DNA from: Mycobacterium sp. 1554424.7
GTDB lineage: Bacteria > Actinomycetota > Actinomycetes > Mycobacteriales > Mycobacteriaceae
DNA: 64,000 nucleotides
NCBI RefSeq assembly: GCF_001665295.1
Contig: NZ_LZSE01000009.1
Span: 1-64,000 of the forward strand
Direction: 5' to 3'
Shown in pieces: positions 34,112 through 41,604 of the stretch. Numbering within the stretch: position 1 is the first letter of the stretch; each line of letters begins with the position of its first letter. A program made the translations under genes and the position numbers. Under the pieces are notes generated by a model. That model worked only from the letters and a program-made list of their open reading frames with translations. It searched no databases and was not told the origin of the DNA.

Positions 34112-35347
34112 TCAGCCGGCCACCCGCGAGCGGGCGAAATTTTCGACCAGGTCGCCGGCGGCCACGGTGCCTTTGGAAGCGACGCTCATTTCGGCGGCGA
34201 CTTCACGCGCGCGGACGGCGTACTCCGGCGCGAGAATGGTGCGCAGGTCGTTGACGAGCGTTTCCTTGGTGGCGGTGGAAAGGCGCCGGGCGGTGCCCAC
34301 CTTCAATCGTTTGATTTGATTTCCCCAGAAGAATTGGTCCGGCAATTTCCAGAGAATCAGCGCGGGCACGCCGGAGCGCAGGGCGGCGTTCGTGGTGCCC
34401 GAGCCGCCCCGGTGCACGATCGCGCGAACGGTGGGAAAGATCCTCGCGTAATTCATCGTGTCCACCACCTTGACGTGGTCGAAGTGGGGGCCGTTGCTGT
34501 AGTCGCTGCCGGCGGACACCACCAGCCCGCGCACGCCCAACTCCGCGGTGGCCGCGCCGATCATGGCCATGATCGCGGTCGGGTCGTCCACCGGGATGCT
34601 GCCGAATCCGAAGGAAATCGGCGGTTCTCCTTCGGCGATCCACGCCGCGATCTCGTCGTCGGCGTCCGTCTGCCACTCCAACGTCAGCGTGCCGACATTG
34701 GGCCGTTCCTTGGTGAATTCCGCCCATTGGGCCGGCAGCCAGGGAAACAACGCCGCGTCATAGGCCTGCAGCTCCAGCGACCCGCGTTCGACGATCCGTT
34801 GGGGCGCGGGTTTGGTGGCCTTCGGCAGGCCGAGCTCACGGCGCTGCGCGTCCTCGACCTTCTTGCTCAGCAGCCAATATCCCCACTCATACGCCCGCAC
34901 CTGCCGCGCGGCGGTGGCCCGGATCGGGTTGTAATGCAGCGTGGCCAACGGAATGTTGTAGTACTCGGCGACGCTGCTTGCCTGCTCCTCCCAGCTCTGG
35001 CCGGTCAACAGCAGGTCGGCCCCCTCCGCCGCCGAGACGAGCGTCCTGCTCATGTCGGCCCAACAGCTGGTGAAGACGTCCCATCGGTCGCGCCAGAACT
35101 TGATCAGGCCCGGCACTCTCCACGGGTGGCGGCGAAACAACGTCATGAAGCTGCGCAACGGTTTCATGCTCTCCGACCAGTCGACCCCGTAGGCGACCGC
35201 CGCAAGCCCAAGCTTTTCGACGAAGGCGATCTGGTCGGGCGGGACGGCCATGCGCACTTCGTGCCCGCGGCGGGCCAGCTCACGGCCGACGACGGCGACG
35301 GGCTCGATGTCGCCACGGCTTCCCCAGCACGCCAGCACAAACTTCAT
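34112..35347 (-). CDS. GT1-family glycosyltransferase (GPL type), first of four
   Basis: 411 aa, beginning MKFVLACWGSRGDIEPVAVV, the N-terminal donor-independent motif shared by mycobacterial GPL and LOS glycosyltransferases of the GT1/MGT type. The C-terminal nucleotide-sugar-binding region includes PISFGFGSIPV and, near residue 312, HRGGSGTTNAALRSGVPALI, followed by LPDQ. The more usual form is HHGG, so the second His is Arg here. No signal peptide; expected to be cytoplasmic or peripheral. It should transfer an activated sugar to the lipopeptide or to a growing oligosaccharide; donor and acceptor are unknown. It has its own copy of the 29-bp element 18 nt before the ATG, and GAGCGAGGAA as ribosome-binding site. 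It follows a second glycosyltransferase by 95 bp on the same strand. Confidence 0.93.
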   Translation of the reverse strand: MKFVLACWGSRGDIEPVAVVGRELARRGHEVRMAVPPDQIAFVEKLGLAAVAYGVDWSESMKPLRSFMTLFRRHPWRVPGLIKFWRDRWDVFTSCWADMSRTLVSAAEGADLLLTGQSWEEQASSVAEYYNIPLATLHYNPIRATAARQVRAYEWGYWLLSKKVEDAQRRELGLPKATKPAPQRIVERGSLELQAYDAALFPWLPAQWAEFTKERPNVGTLTLEWQTDADDEIAAWIAEGEPPISFGFGSIPVDDPTAIMAMIGAATAELGVRGLVVSAGSDYSNGPHFDHVKVVDTMNYARIFPTVRAIVHRGGSGTTNAALRSGVPALILWKLPDQFFWGNQIKRLKVGTARRLSTATKETLVNDLRTILAPEYAVRAREVAAEMSVASKGTVAAGDLVENFARSRVAG

Positions 35348-35365
35348 GGAGTTCCTCGCTCTTCT

Positions 35366-35394
35366 ACTTGGGTCTAACAAGTGCAAAACGATAC
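35366..35394 (-). promoter_or_regulatory. 29-bp upstream element, copy 3 (glycosyltransferase 34112-35347)
   Basis: It reads GTATCGTTTTGCACTTGTTA followed by GACCCAAGT on the minus strand. It shares the GTAT-GTTT and ACTTGTTA blocks with copies 1 and 2 and differs at about six positions. It lies in the 95-bp gap between two glycosyltransferase genes, which suggests that the downstream gene has its own transcription start. Confidence 0.5.
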
Positions 35395-35442
35395 TTCGTG
35401 CCAGTGGCGCCTGCCCGGAAAATCCCACACCGCCTTCGCCGC

Positions 35443-36711
35443 TCAACCGGCACGTCCGCGGCGGGCGAAATTTTCCAGGAGGTCGGCGGCGGCCGCGGCG
35501 CTCTTGGCGGGTTCGGTCATCCGGGTGGCGAGCTCGCGGGCGCGGGCCGCGTATTGCGGGCCGAGGATCGCCCGCAAATCCGCGACCAGCGATTTCTCGG
35601 TCGCGGTCGAGAAGCGCCGGGCGGTGCCGACCCTGAGTCGTTTGACCGCGGATCCGTAGACCGCGTGCACGAGGTCCCAGAAGAGGATGACCTGTGGGAC
35701 CCCCGCGCGCATGGCCACGGGCGTGGTGCCCGAACCGCCATGGTGGACGACCGCGCGGCACGCGGGAAAGACGGTCGCGTAGTTGATCGTGCCCACGACC
35801 TTGACGTGGTCGAACCGCGCGGCGTCGCCGAAATCGGTTCCGGCGGCGCCGACCAAAGCCCGCTCGCCCAACTGCGCGCAGGCCGACGCGATCATGGCGA
35901 TGGTGTCGGCGGGAGACTCGACCGGAATGCTGCCGAACCCGAAGAAGATGGGCGGCGTTCCGGCGGCGATCCAGGACGCGACCTCCTCGTCGGCGTCCGT
36001 CTGCAATTCCAGCGTCAGCGTGCCCACGAAGGGACGCTGACGCTCCCATCGCGCCCATTCGGCCGCCAGCCCGGGAAAGCACGCCTCGTCGTAGGCCTGG
36101 ATTTCCAGCGATCCGCGTTCGGTGATCCGACGCGGCGCGGAGCCCGTTGCCTGCGGCAGGCCGAGTTCGAGGCGCTGGGCGTCTTCGGCCTGCTTCATCC
36201 CGCGCCACGACACCCACCAGAACGCCGCCACCGCGGGGCGCCGCAGCCGCGCCGGCAGGAACCGCAGGGTCTGGCCGTTGGGCCGCAAGGGGAAGTAGTG
36301 CAGCGTGGCCAACGGAATGTCGTAGTACTCCGCGACGTTGGCGGCGGCGTCCTCGAAATTGATGCCGGTGAAGATCAGGTCGGCGCCGCGTCCCAGCGAC
36401 TTCAGCGTCGTGCTCATCTCCTGCCACCCCCGAAGCAGGGGTCCGGCGATCTCGCGTCGCGACCTCGCCAGGTCCCGGATCCGCCAGGGGTGGCTGAAGA
36501 AGCACGTCCAGAAGTCGCGGTGGGAGTCGAGGATGGACCGCGCCTCGGGTCCGAAGCCGACCGCCGAAACGCCCGCCGCTTCGGTGAACGCGACCAGATC
36601 GGGCGGGACGGCCATGCACACGTCGTGCCCCCGCAGCGCCAACTCGCGCCCGACGGCCAGGTTGGGCTCGACGTCGCCGCGACTTCCCCAGCTTGCCAAC
36701 ACGAACTTCAT
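35443..36711 (-). CDS. GT1-family glycosyltransferase (GPL type), second of four
   Basis: 422 aa, beginning MKFVLASWGSRGDVEPNLAV. Paralogous along its length to the gene just downstream. It contains [20 protein letters not shown] and, near residue 323, HHGGSGTTPVAMRAGVPQVI. The Asp-Gln pair that normally follows (PDQ in the paralogues, contacting the sugar donor) is replaced by WDLVH, so donor binding may differ. It starts 17 nt after the TylF-like methyltransferase, a tight operon arrangement suggesting that the glycosylation and O-methylation steps are linked. Probably adds one deoxysugar of the lipopeptide glycan. Confidence 0.92.
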   Translation of the reverse strand: MKFVLASWGSRGDVEPNLAVGRELALRGHDVCMAVPPDLVAFTEAAGVSAVGFGPEARSILDSHRDFWTCFFSHPWRIRDLARSRREIAGPLLRGWQEMSTTLKSLGRGADLIFTGINFEDAAANVAEYYDIPLATLHYFPLRPNGQTLRFLPARLRRPAVAAFWWVSWRGMKQAEDAQRLELGLPQATGSAPRRITERGSLEIQAYDEACFPGLAAEWARWERQRPFVGTLTLELQTDADEEVASWIAAGTPPIFFGFGSIPVESPADTIAMIASACAQLGERALVGAAGTDFGDAARFDHVKVVGTINYATVFPACRAVVHHGGSGTTPVAMRAGVPQVILFWDLVHAVYGSAVKRLRVGTARRFSTATEKSLVADLRAILGPQYAARARELATRMTEPAKSAAAAADLLENFARRGRAG

Positions 36712-36728
36712 CGCGGCCCGGTCCTAGG

Positions 36729-37850
36729 TCACGCTGGGTGGTTCGGGTCCAGCTTGCCGAGGCCGGTGATCTCGAGGCTGACCGACTTCCGTTGTCCGGC
36801 CGCACCGAGCATGAAAAGGATGTCGCCTATCGGTGCGCCCAGCCAGAATCGCCAAAACCGTGGGCGGAAGAACTTCCACACATAGCTGCCGTCGCCCACC
36901 AACCAGTAGCCCAGGATCCAGGGCAGGTAGTACGTCGCGCGTTTCCACCGCGAAACGACCATCTCGAGATTCATTTCCATGATCTCGAGGCCCCAGGCCC
37001 GGTATCGCCAGTCCAGCTCGTACTTGCTGACGAACTCGAAGAACGCCAGCATTTCGGCGTTGGTCACAAGGTATTCGTCGAAGACGAGGATGGACCCTTC
37101 GACGAAGCGGTCCTTGCAGGTTTCCAGCGCGTGCAGGCAACTCTCGTAGGTGTCCAGGTCCATGTGGAACAAGGCGATGGGGGCGCCCGGTCGCTCGGCC
37201 AAGAAGGGGGCCAGCGTGTCGTAGGTGCTGCCCTTGACGAACTGCACCTTGCGACCGAGCGCGGCGGGGACGCCGTCGTGCAAGCTCACCCCGGTGTCCT
37301 GCATGGACCGTTGCGCCAGCGGTTCGGACAGCGAAAAGGTCCCCTGCTTGATGAGGGCCTGGTCGTCGACTTGCCAGTCTTCGACGAGGCCCTCGAAGGT
37401 GTCGAAGCCGTACACCTGGCGGCCGGAAGCATCCGACATCAGCCGCGTCGACCAGCCCAGCCAGACACCCAGATCGAGCAGCAGCTCGTCCGAGTGCTGG
37501 CCGCTCGGTGCCGCCAGGCGCGACGCTTCCCACAACAGCGTGTGGCCGCGAATCTTGCACCGCCGAATGCTCTCGAGCGTGCGGCCGATAAACGCGCGAT
37601 ACGCGTCGTCGTAGACCCGGGTGTCCCGGGCGTACAGGTTGGGAATGTAGCGGTCGCGATCCCGGTGAACGAGGCGCGCAAACAGCCATAGGAGCAGCAG
37701 CACGCCAAACGCGACCAGGAGTGCCGGCTCGAAATAGCATGCTGCGGCCAGAAGAAGCGCATCGCCGACGAGAACCGCTTTCCATACTCTATGGAGGTTC
37801 GTCCGATCCACTTCCGGGCGTTGCACGGTCGGACTGTCGACGACGCTCAC
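36729..37850 (-). CDS. TylF/MycF-type sugar O-methyltransferase with N-terminal membrane segments
   Basis: 373 aa from a GTG with a strong GGAGGTG ribosome-binding site. Residues of about 24-60 form one or two hydrophobic spans (VWKAVLVGDALLLAAACYF and ALLVAFGVLLLLWLFA), so it should be tied to the inner membrane. The catalytic part has ELLLDLGVWLGWSTRLMSD, then YGFDTFEGL and LFHMDLDTYESCLHALE, the metal- and SAM-binding blocks of TylF-type macrocin O-methyltransferases, which methylate sugar hydroxyls. In GPL loci enzymes of this kind methylate rhamnose or 6-deoxytalose. It is the first gene of a tight operon with two glycosyltransferases and diverges from the first AT3/SGNH acyltransferase across 198 bp. 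Confidence 0.88.
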   Translation of the reverse strand: MSVVDSPTVQRPEVDRTNLHRVWKAVLVGDALLLAAACYFEPALLVAFGVLLLLWLFARLVHRDRDRYIPNLYARDTRVYDDAYRAFIGRTLESIRRCKIRGHTLLWEASRLAAPSGQHSDELLLDLGVWLGWSTRLMSDASGRQVYGFDTFEGLVEDWQVDDQALIKQGTFSLSEPLAQRSMQDTGVSLHDGVPAALGRKVQFVKGSTYDTLAPFLAERPGAPIALFHMDLDTYESCLHALETCKDRFVEGSILVFDEYLVTNAEMLAFFEFVSKYELDWRYRAWGLEIMEMNLEMVVSRWKRATYYLPWILGYWLVGDGSYVWKFFRPRFWRFWLGAPIGDILFMLGAAGQRKSVSLEITGLGKLDPNHPA

Positions 37851-37977
37851 CGGTTCACCTCCGGTGCTCGGCCAGGCTCGGCCCTACCGGGTGCGGGTTC
37901 CCACCTCAAACAGGACAACCTTCGGGCCGCCTTCCGTCAGCAGACGATGAGCAATGATTCGCAAACATACCCAATGC

Positions 37978-38001
37978 GTTCAACACGTGTGTGATACTTC
38001 C
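37978..38001 (+). promoter_or_regulatory. 24-bp element upstream of AT3/SGNH acyltransferase, copy A
   Basis: It reads GTTCAACACGTGTGTGATAC then TTCC. It shares the GAAC/CAAC, GTGTGTGATA and TCC blocks with the elements at 41548, 45236 and 55867 (minus). Here the would-be -10 hexamer is GATACT rather than GATAAT. It ends 47 nt before the TTG start of the gene. Confidence 0.6.
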
Positions 38002-38048
38002 CCGGACCGGGGGGATTCGTCCTCATCGTCTTCTTTCAAGGTGCCTCC

Positions 38049-40268
38049 TTGCTCCACGCCAACAGCGCGGGCCCTGCCGAAGTGCGGCGGGGTCGGCTCT
38101 CAACCGAATCGGGTTTTCGCCCCGACATCGAAGGCCTTCGCGCCGTCGCCGTCGTGGCGGTTGTCCTCTTTCACGCCGGGTTGCCCGGTGTGGGTGGCGG
38201 ATTCGTCGGCGTGGACGTGTTCTTCGTCATCTCGGGCTTCCTGATCACCGGGCTGCTGTGGCGCGAGGTGAGCAGCGCCGGCACCGTGAAGTTGGGCCGC
38301 TTCTATGGAGCCCGGGCCCGCCGGCTGCTGCCGGCCTCGGCGGTGGTCGGCGTGGTCACCGCGATCGGCTCGGCCGCCCTGTTGCCCCCGCTGCAGGCGC
38401 GCGGCGTGCTCGAGGACGGCGTCTACAGCGCGCTGTACGTCAGCAACAACCATTTCGCCCACGAGGGCTTGAGCTACTTCTCCCCGGCGCAGCCGGCGTC
38501 GCCATTTCAGCACTACTGGTCGCTGGGCGTGGAGGAGCAGTTCTACCTGATGTGGCCAGCGTTGATCATCGGCACGACATGGCTCATCGGCCTTGTCCGC
38601 CGCCGCACCAAGCCCGGCATCCCCGCGAAGCAAACCCCATATCTGGTGGTCCTTGCCCTGGTCGCGGCGTTCTCGTTCGCGCTGTCGCTGGCCGCCACCT
38701 TCGTGGCGCCCTCCGTGGCGTTCTTCTCGCTGCCGACGCGGGCGTGGCAGCTGGCCGCCGGCGGCCTGGTGGCCCTCGGGGCCGGCCAGTTGCGTCGGCT
38801 TCCGGCGCGCGCGGCCACGATCGCGGGATGGGCGGGTCTGGCGGTGATCCTGGCGGCCTGCGCCCTGCTCGGCCCCGACAGCCTGTATCCCGGCACCGCC
38901 GCGCTGTTGCCGGTGTTGGGTGCGGTGCTGGTGATCGGCGCCGGCTGCGCCACGCCCGCCCAGGGCTGCGGCCGGCTGTTGGGAACCTCGCCGATGCGCG
39001 CGATCGGCCGCGTCTCCTACTCGCTGTACCTGTGGCACTGGCCGGTGCTGCTGCTCGCACCGCATCTCGTGGGCCGCCCGCTGGGACTGGCCGGCAGCCT
39101 GGCGACCGTCGTCGTCTCCGGCGGACTGGCTGTGCTCACGGTGCGTTTCGTCGAGGATCCCTTCCGATTCGCCGCGCCGATACGCCGGTCCGCGCTGGCC
39201 AGCCTCGCGCTGGGCGGTGTCGCCACCGCCGTCGCGGTCTGCGCGGGCGTGGCGCTGATGGACTGGGTGCCCAACCCGGTCGGTCGGGGCGCGCCGGCCG
39301 CGCGGTTGACCGTCACGGCGTCGCCTCCCCCGCCGGGCTCGGGCATCGACGCCTACGACGCGGCGGTGCACGACGCGTTCGCCCAGGTGCAGGCCGCGGT
39401 CGCGGCGGCGACAAGCCTCAAGGCCGTCCCGTCGAACCTCGAGCCGCAACTCGCTCACGCGGCGGCCGAATATCGAGCCGAGTTCTTCAACGGCTGCCAA
39501 CGCAACCTGTTGGGCGTCGGGCAGCCCGGCTGCGTGCTGGGCGACGCCGCTTCGACGACGAAGGTCACGCTGCTGGGTGACTCGCATGCCACGATGTGGG
39601 CCCCGGCGTTCCAGCAGGTCGCCGAGCAGCGGCACTGGCGGCTGGAGACCCTGACCAAGGGGGCGTGCCCCCCAATGAGCTTGCCCGTCACCAGCTTCAT
39701 CGGGCGCCTCGTTGACTCCGTTCAGCGTTGCGAGAAGTGGCGCGGTGACGTCATGGCCCGGTTGCGCGCGGAGCGCCCGGGGCTCGTCGTGGTGAGCATG
39801 TCCCGCGGCTACGGCGGCCTGGACTACCTGCCCAAGCCGTACAACCGGGCGTGGGACGACGGCCTGACCCGTCTGGTGCAGCAACTGCGCGGCATCGGAG
39901 CCCAGGTGCTGGTGCTGGGCCCGGTCCCCAATCCTTACGAGTCGGTGCCGACCTGCCTGTCCGACCACCTCGACGACGCGGCGGCCTGCTCGTCGCCCCG
40001 GGCGAGGGCGGTGAACCGGGCCGGCATCGCGGACGAGACCGCCGCCACCAGAGCCGGCGGCGGCCACTACCAAGACCTCACCGAGCTGTTCTGCACCGCC
40101 GACCGGTGCCCGGTCGTTGTGGGCAACACGATGGTGTATTTCGACGATCACCTGACCAGCCAGTACGCGCTTGCGCTCGCCCCCGCGATGGGGGCGCTGG
40201 CCGACCGCACGCGCGCCAGCGCACCCGTCCCGGGGGCGCCGGGCGACCGCCCGCCCACCCGCGGCTGA
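38049..40268 (+). CDS. Acyltransferase-3/SGNH membrane O-acyltransferase, first of four
   Basis: 739 aa. The N-terminal half (about 25-400) is an acyltransferase-3 membrane domain with roughly ten spans. It has FRPDIEGLRAVAVVAVVLFH with the conserved His, VGVDVFFVISGFLITG, and HYWSLGVEEQFYLMWP. The C-terminal half is a periplasmic SGNH hydrolase-like domain: VTLLGDSHATMW with the nucleophile Ser, and near the end VYFDDHLT. Proteins of this layout (OafA/YrhL type, including the mycobacterial GPL acetyltransferases) move acetyl or short acyl groups across the membrane onto sugar hydroxyls. The usual C-terminal D-x-x-H catalytic pair is shortened by one residue to D-D-H, unlike the three paralogues here. 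The start is probably TTG at 38049 after AAGGTG; GTG at 38082 is possible. Confidence 0.92.
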   Translation: MLHANSAGPAEVRRGRLSTESGFRPDIEGLRAVAVVAVVLFHAGLPGVGGGFVGVDVFFVISGFLITGLLWREVSSAGTVKLGRFYGARARRLLPASAVVGVVTAIGSAALLPPLQARGVLEDGVYSALYVSNNHFAHEGLSYFSPAQPASPFQHYWSLGVEEQFYLMWPALIIGTTWLIGLVRRRTKPGIPAKQTPYLVVLALVAAFSFALSLAATFVAPSVAFFSLPTRAWQLAAGGLVALGAGQLRRLPARAATIAGWAGLAVILAACALLGPDSLYPGTAALLPVLGAVLVIGAGCATPAQGCGRLLGTSPMRAIGRVSYSLYLWHWPVLLLAPHLVGRPLGLAGSLATVVVSGGLAVLTVRFVEDPFRFAAPIRRSALASLALGGVATAVAVCAGVALMDWVPNPVGRGAPAARLTVTASPPPPGSGIDAYDAAVHDAFAQVQAAVAAATSLKAVPSNLEPQLAHAAAEYRAEFFNGCQRNLLGVGQPGCVLGDAASTTKVTLLGDSHATMWAPAFQQVAEQRHWRLETLTKGACPPMSLPVTSFIGRLVDSVQRCEKWRGDVMARLRAERPGLVVVSMSRGYGGLDYLPKPYNRAWDDGLTRLVQQLRGIGAQVLVLGPVPNPYESVPTCLSDHLDDAAACSSPRARAVNRAGIADETAATRAGGGHYQDLTELFCTADRCPVVVGNTMVYFDDHLTSQYALALAPAMGALADRTRASAPVPGAPGDRPPTRG

Positions 40269-40356
40269 CCTTGGCGCGATACGGCGTTGGCGGCGCGGCG
40301 GTCCCGCTATGATCACCCGGACATTTGCTCCACCGAGGAACCGGAGGCGTCGGCCG

Positions 40357-41469
40357 TTGTCAACATCCGTGCTCATCACTGGGGGGGCAGGATTCATCGG
40401 GTCCGCGCTGGCGCGCCGACTCGTGCAAGCCGGTTACGACGTCGCCGTGATGGACGTCTTGCACCCGCAGGTGCACGGCCAACATGCCGAGATCGACCTG
40501 CCGCCGTCGGTGCGGCTGTTCACCGGCGACGTCACCCATGCCGCCGACTGCGATGCCGTGCTGCGGTTGTTCCGCCCCGCCCAGATCGTTCATTTGGCGG
40601 CCGAGACGGGAACCGCGCAGTCGCTCTCCGAGGCGACGCGCCATGGTTCGGTGAACGTGGTGGGGACGACCCAGCTGCTTGATGCCCTGGGCCGCTCGGC
40701 CCAGGTGCCCGAGCAGTTCGTGCTGGCGTCGTCGAGGGCCGTGTACGGCGAGGGCGCCTGGCAATGCGGCTCCGACACCTTCTATCCGCCGCCTCGCAGC
40801 CATGCCCAGCTGTTGGCCGGCATCTGGGATCCGCAGGGACCCACCGGCGAACCTGCCGTCCCGCTTCCGAGCTGCGCCGGCCGAACCGAGCCGCGGCCCA
40901 CCAACATCTACGCCGCGACGAAACTCGCGCAGGAGCACATCTTGGCCGCGTGGACGGCCGCCCACGACACCAACCTGAGCGTGCTGCGGCTGCAGAACGT
41001 CTTCGGACCGGGCCAGTCGCTGACGAATTCCTACACGGGCATCGTCGCCCTGTTCGCCCGGTTGGCGCGCGAGCGGCAGGCGCTGGAGGTCTATGAAGAC
41101 GGCCGGATCGTGCGCGACTTCATCTATATAGGCGATGTCGTCGAGGCGCTGTTCGCCGCTATCGAAAAGCCCGCGACGCAATCACGCTGTGTCGACATCG
41201 GCTCGGGGATCCCGACCACCATCGGAGAGCTGGCCCACACGATCGCGGCCATCTGCGATGCCCCCCAGCCGAGGATCGTGGCGAAATTCCGCGACGGTGA
41301 CGTCCGCGCCGCCCGATGCGACATCGGGCCGGCAGGCAACGAACTCGGCTGGCGTCCGAAGTGGTCACTCGAGGACGGCCTGCGGGCCCTGCTTGACTGG
41401 ATCGGCGGGCAGGCCGGATCACCGGCCGAACCGGGCGAGCACACACCGATGACGGCGCTGCTGAAGTAG
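40357..41469 (+). CDS. NAD-dependent NDP-sugar epimerase, likely dTDP-L-rhamnose 4-epimerase type
   Basis: 370 aa from a TTG at 40357 with GGAGG 11 nt upstream; an in-frame ATG at 40309 would add 16 residues. The N-terminal VLITGGAGFIGSALARRL is the Rossmann GxxGxxG motif. LASSRAVYGEG supplies the catalytic Ser, and NIYAATKLAQEH the YxxxK pair. The insert YGEGAWQCG...YPPPRS...GIWDP between them resembles enzymes that invert C4 of dTDP-L-rhamnose to give dTDP-6-deoxy-L-talose, the sugar found on allo-Thr in GPLs; this assignment is from memory of the family pattern. It follows the first AT3/SGNH gene on the same strand (88 bp) and precedes the second. It would supply a deoxysugar donor to the glycosyltransferases here. 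Confidence 0.8.
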   Translation: MSTSVLITGGAGFIGSALARRLVQAGYDVAVMDVLHPQVHGQHAEIDLPPSVRLFTGDVTHAADCDAVLRLFRPAQIVHLAAETGTAQSLSEATRHGSVNVVGTTQLLDALGRSAQVPEQFVLASSRAVYGEGAWQCGSDTFYPPPRSHAQLLAGIWDPQGPTGEPAVPLPSCAGRTEPRPTNIYAATKLAQEHILAAWTAAHDTNLSVLRLQNVFGPGQSLTNSYTGIVALFARLARERQALEVYEDGRIVRDFIYIGDVVEALFAAIEKPATQSRCVDIGSGIPTTIGELAHTIAAICDAPQPRIVAKFRDGDVRAARCDIGPAGNELGWRPKWSLEDGLRALLDWIGGQAGSPAEPGEHTPMTALLK

Positions 41470-41547
41470 CACCGGCCGACGCCGCACACACCTCAGCGCG
41501 CTTGCCGCGTGGGCGGCATACGAATAGTGGTGAAGTCGGGCGGGCGT

Positions 41548-41571
41548 GTTGAACGCGTGTGTGATAATTCC
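41548..41571 (+). promoter_or_regulatory. 24-bp element upstream of AT3/SGNH acyltransferase, copy B
   Basis: It reads GTTGAACGCGTGTGTGATAA then TTCC. GATAAT (41563-41568) fits an extended -10 box. Homology with copy C continues about 20 nt downstream (CTCGATTCGA-GAACGC-TCCTC). It ends 33 nt before the GTG at 41605. Confidence 0.65.
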
Positions 41572-41604
41572 TCGATTCGAAGAACGCGTCCTCTTTCCAG
41601 GCAG

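Noticed and set aside
35348-36805. N-terminal extension of the first glycosyltransferase frame back to 36805
   Set aside because: The extension is out-of-frame translation of the second glycosyltransferase; the family start MKFVLA lies at 35347 with a ribosome-binding site.
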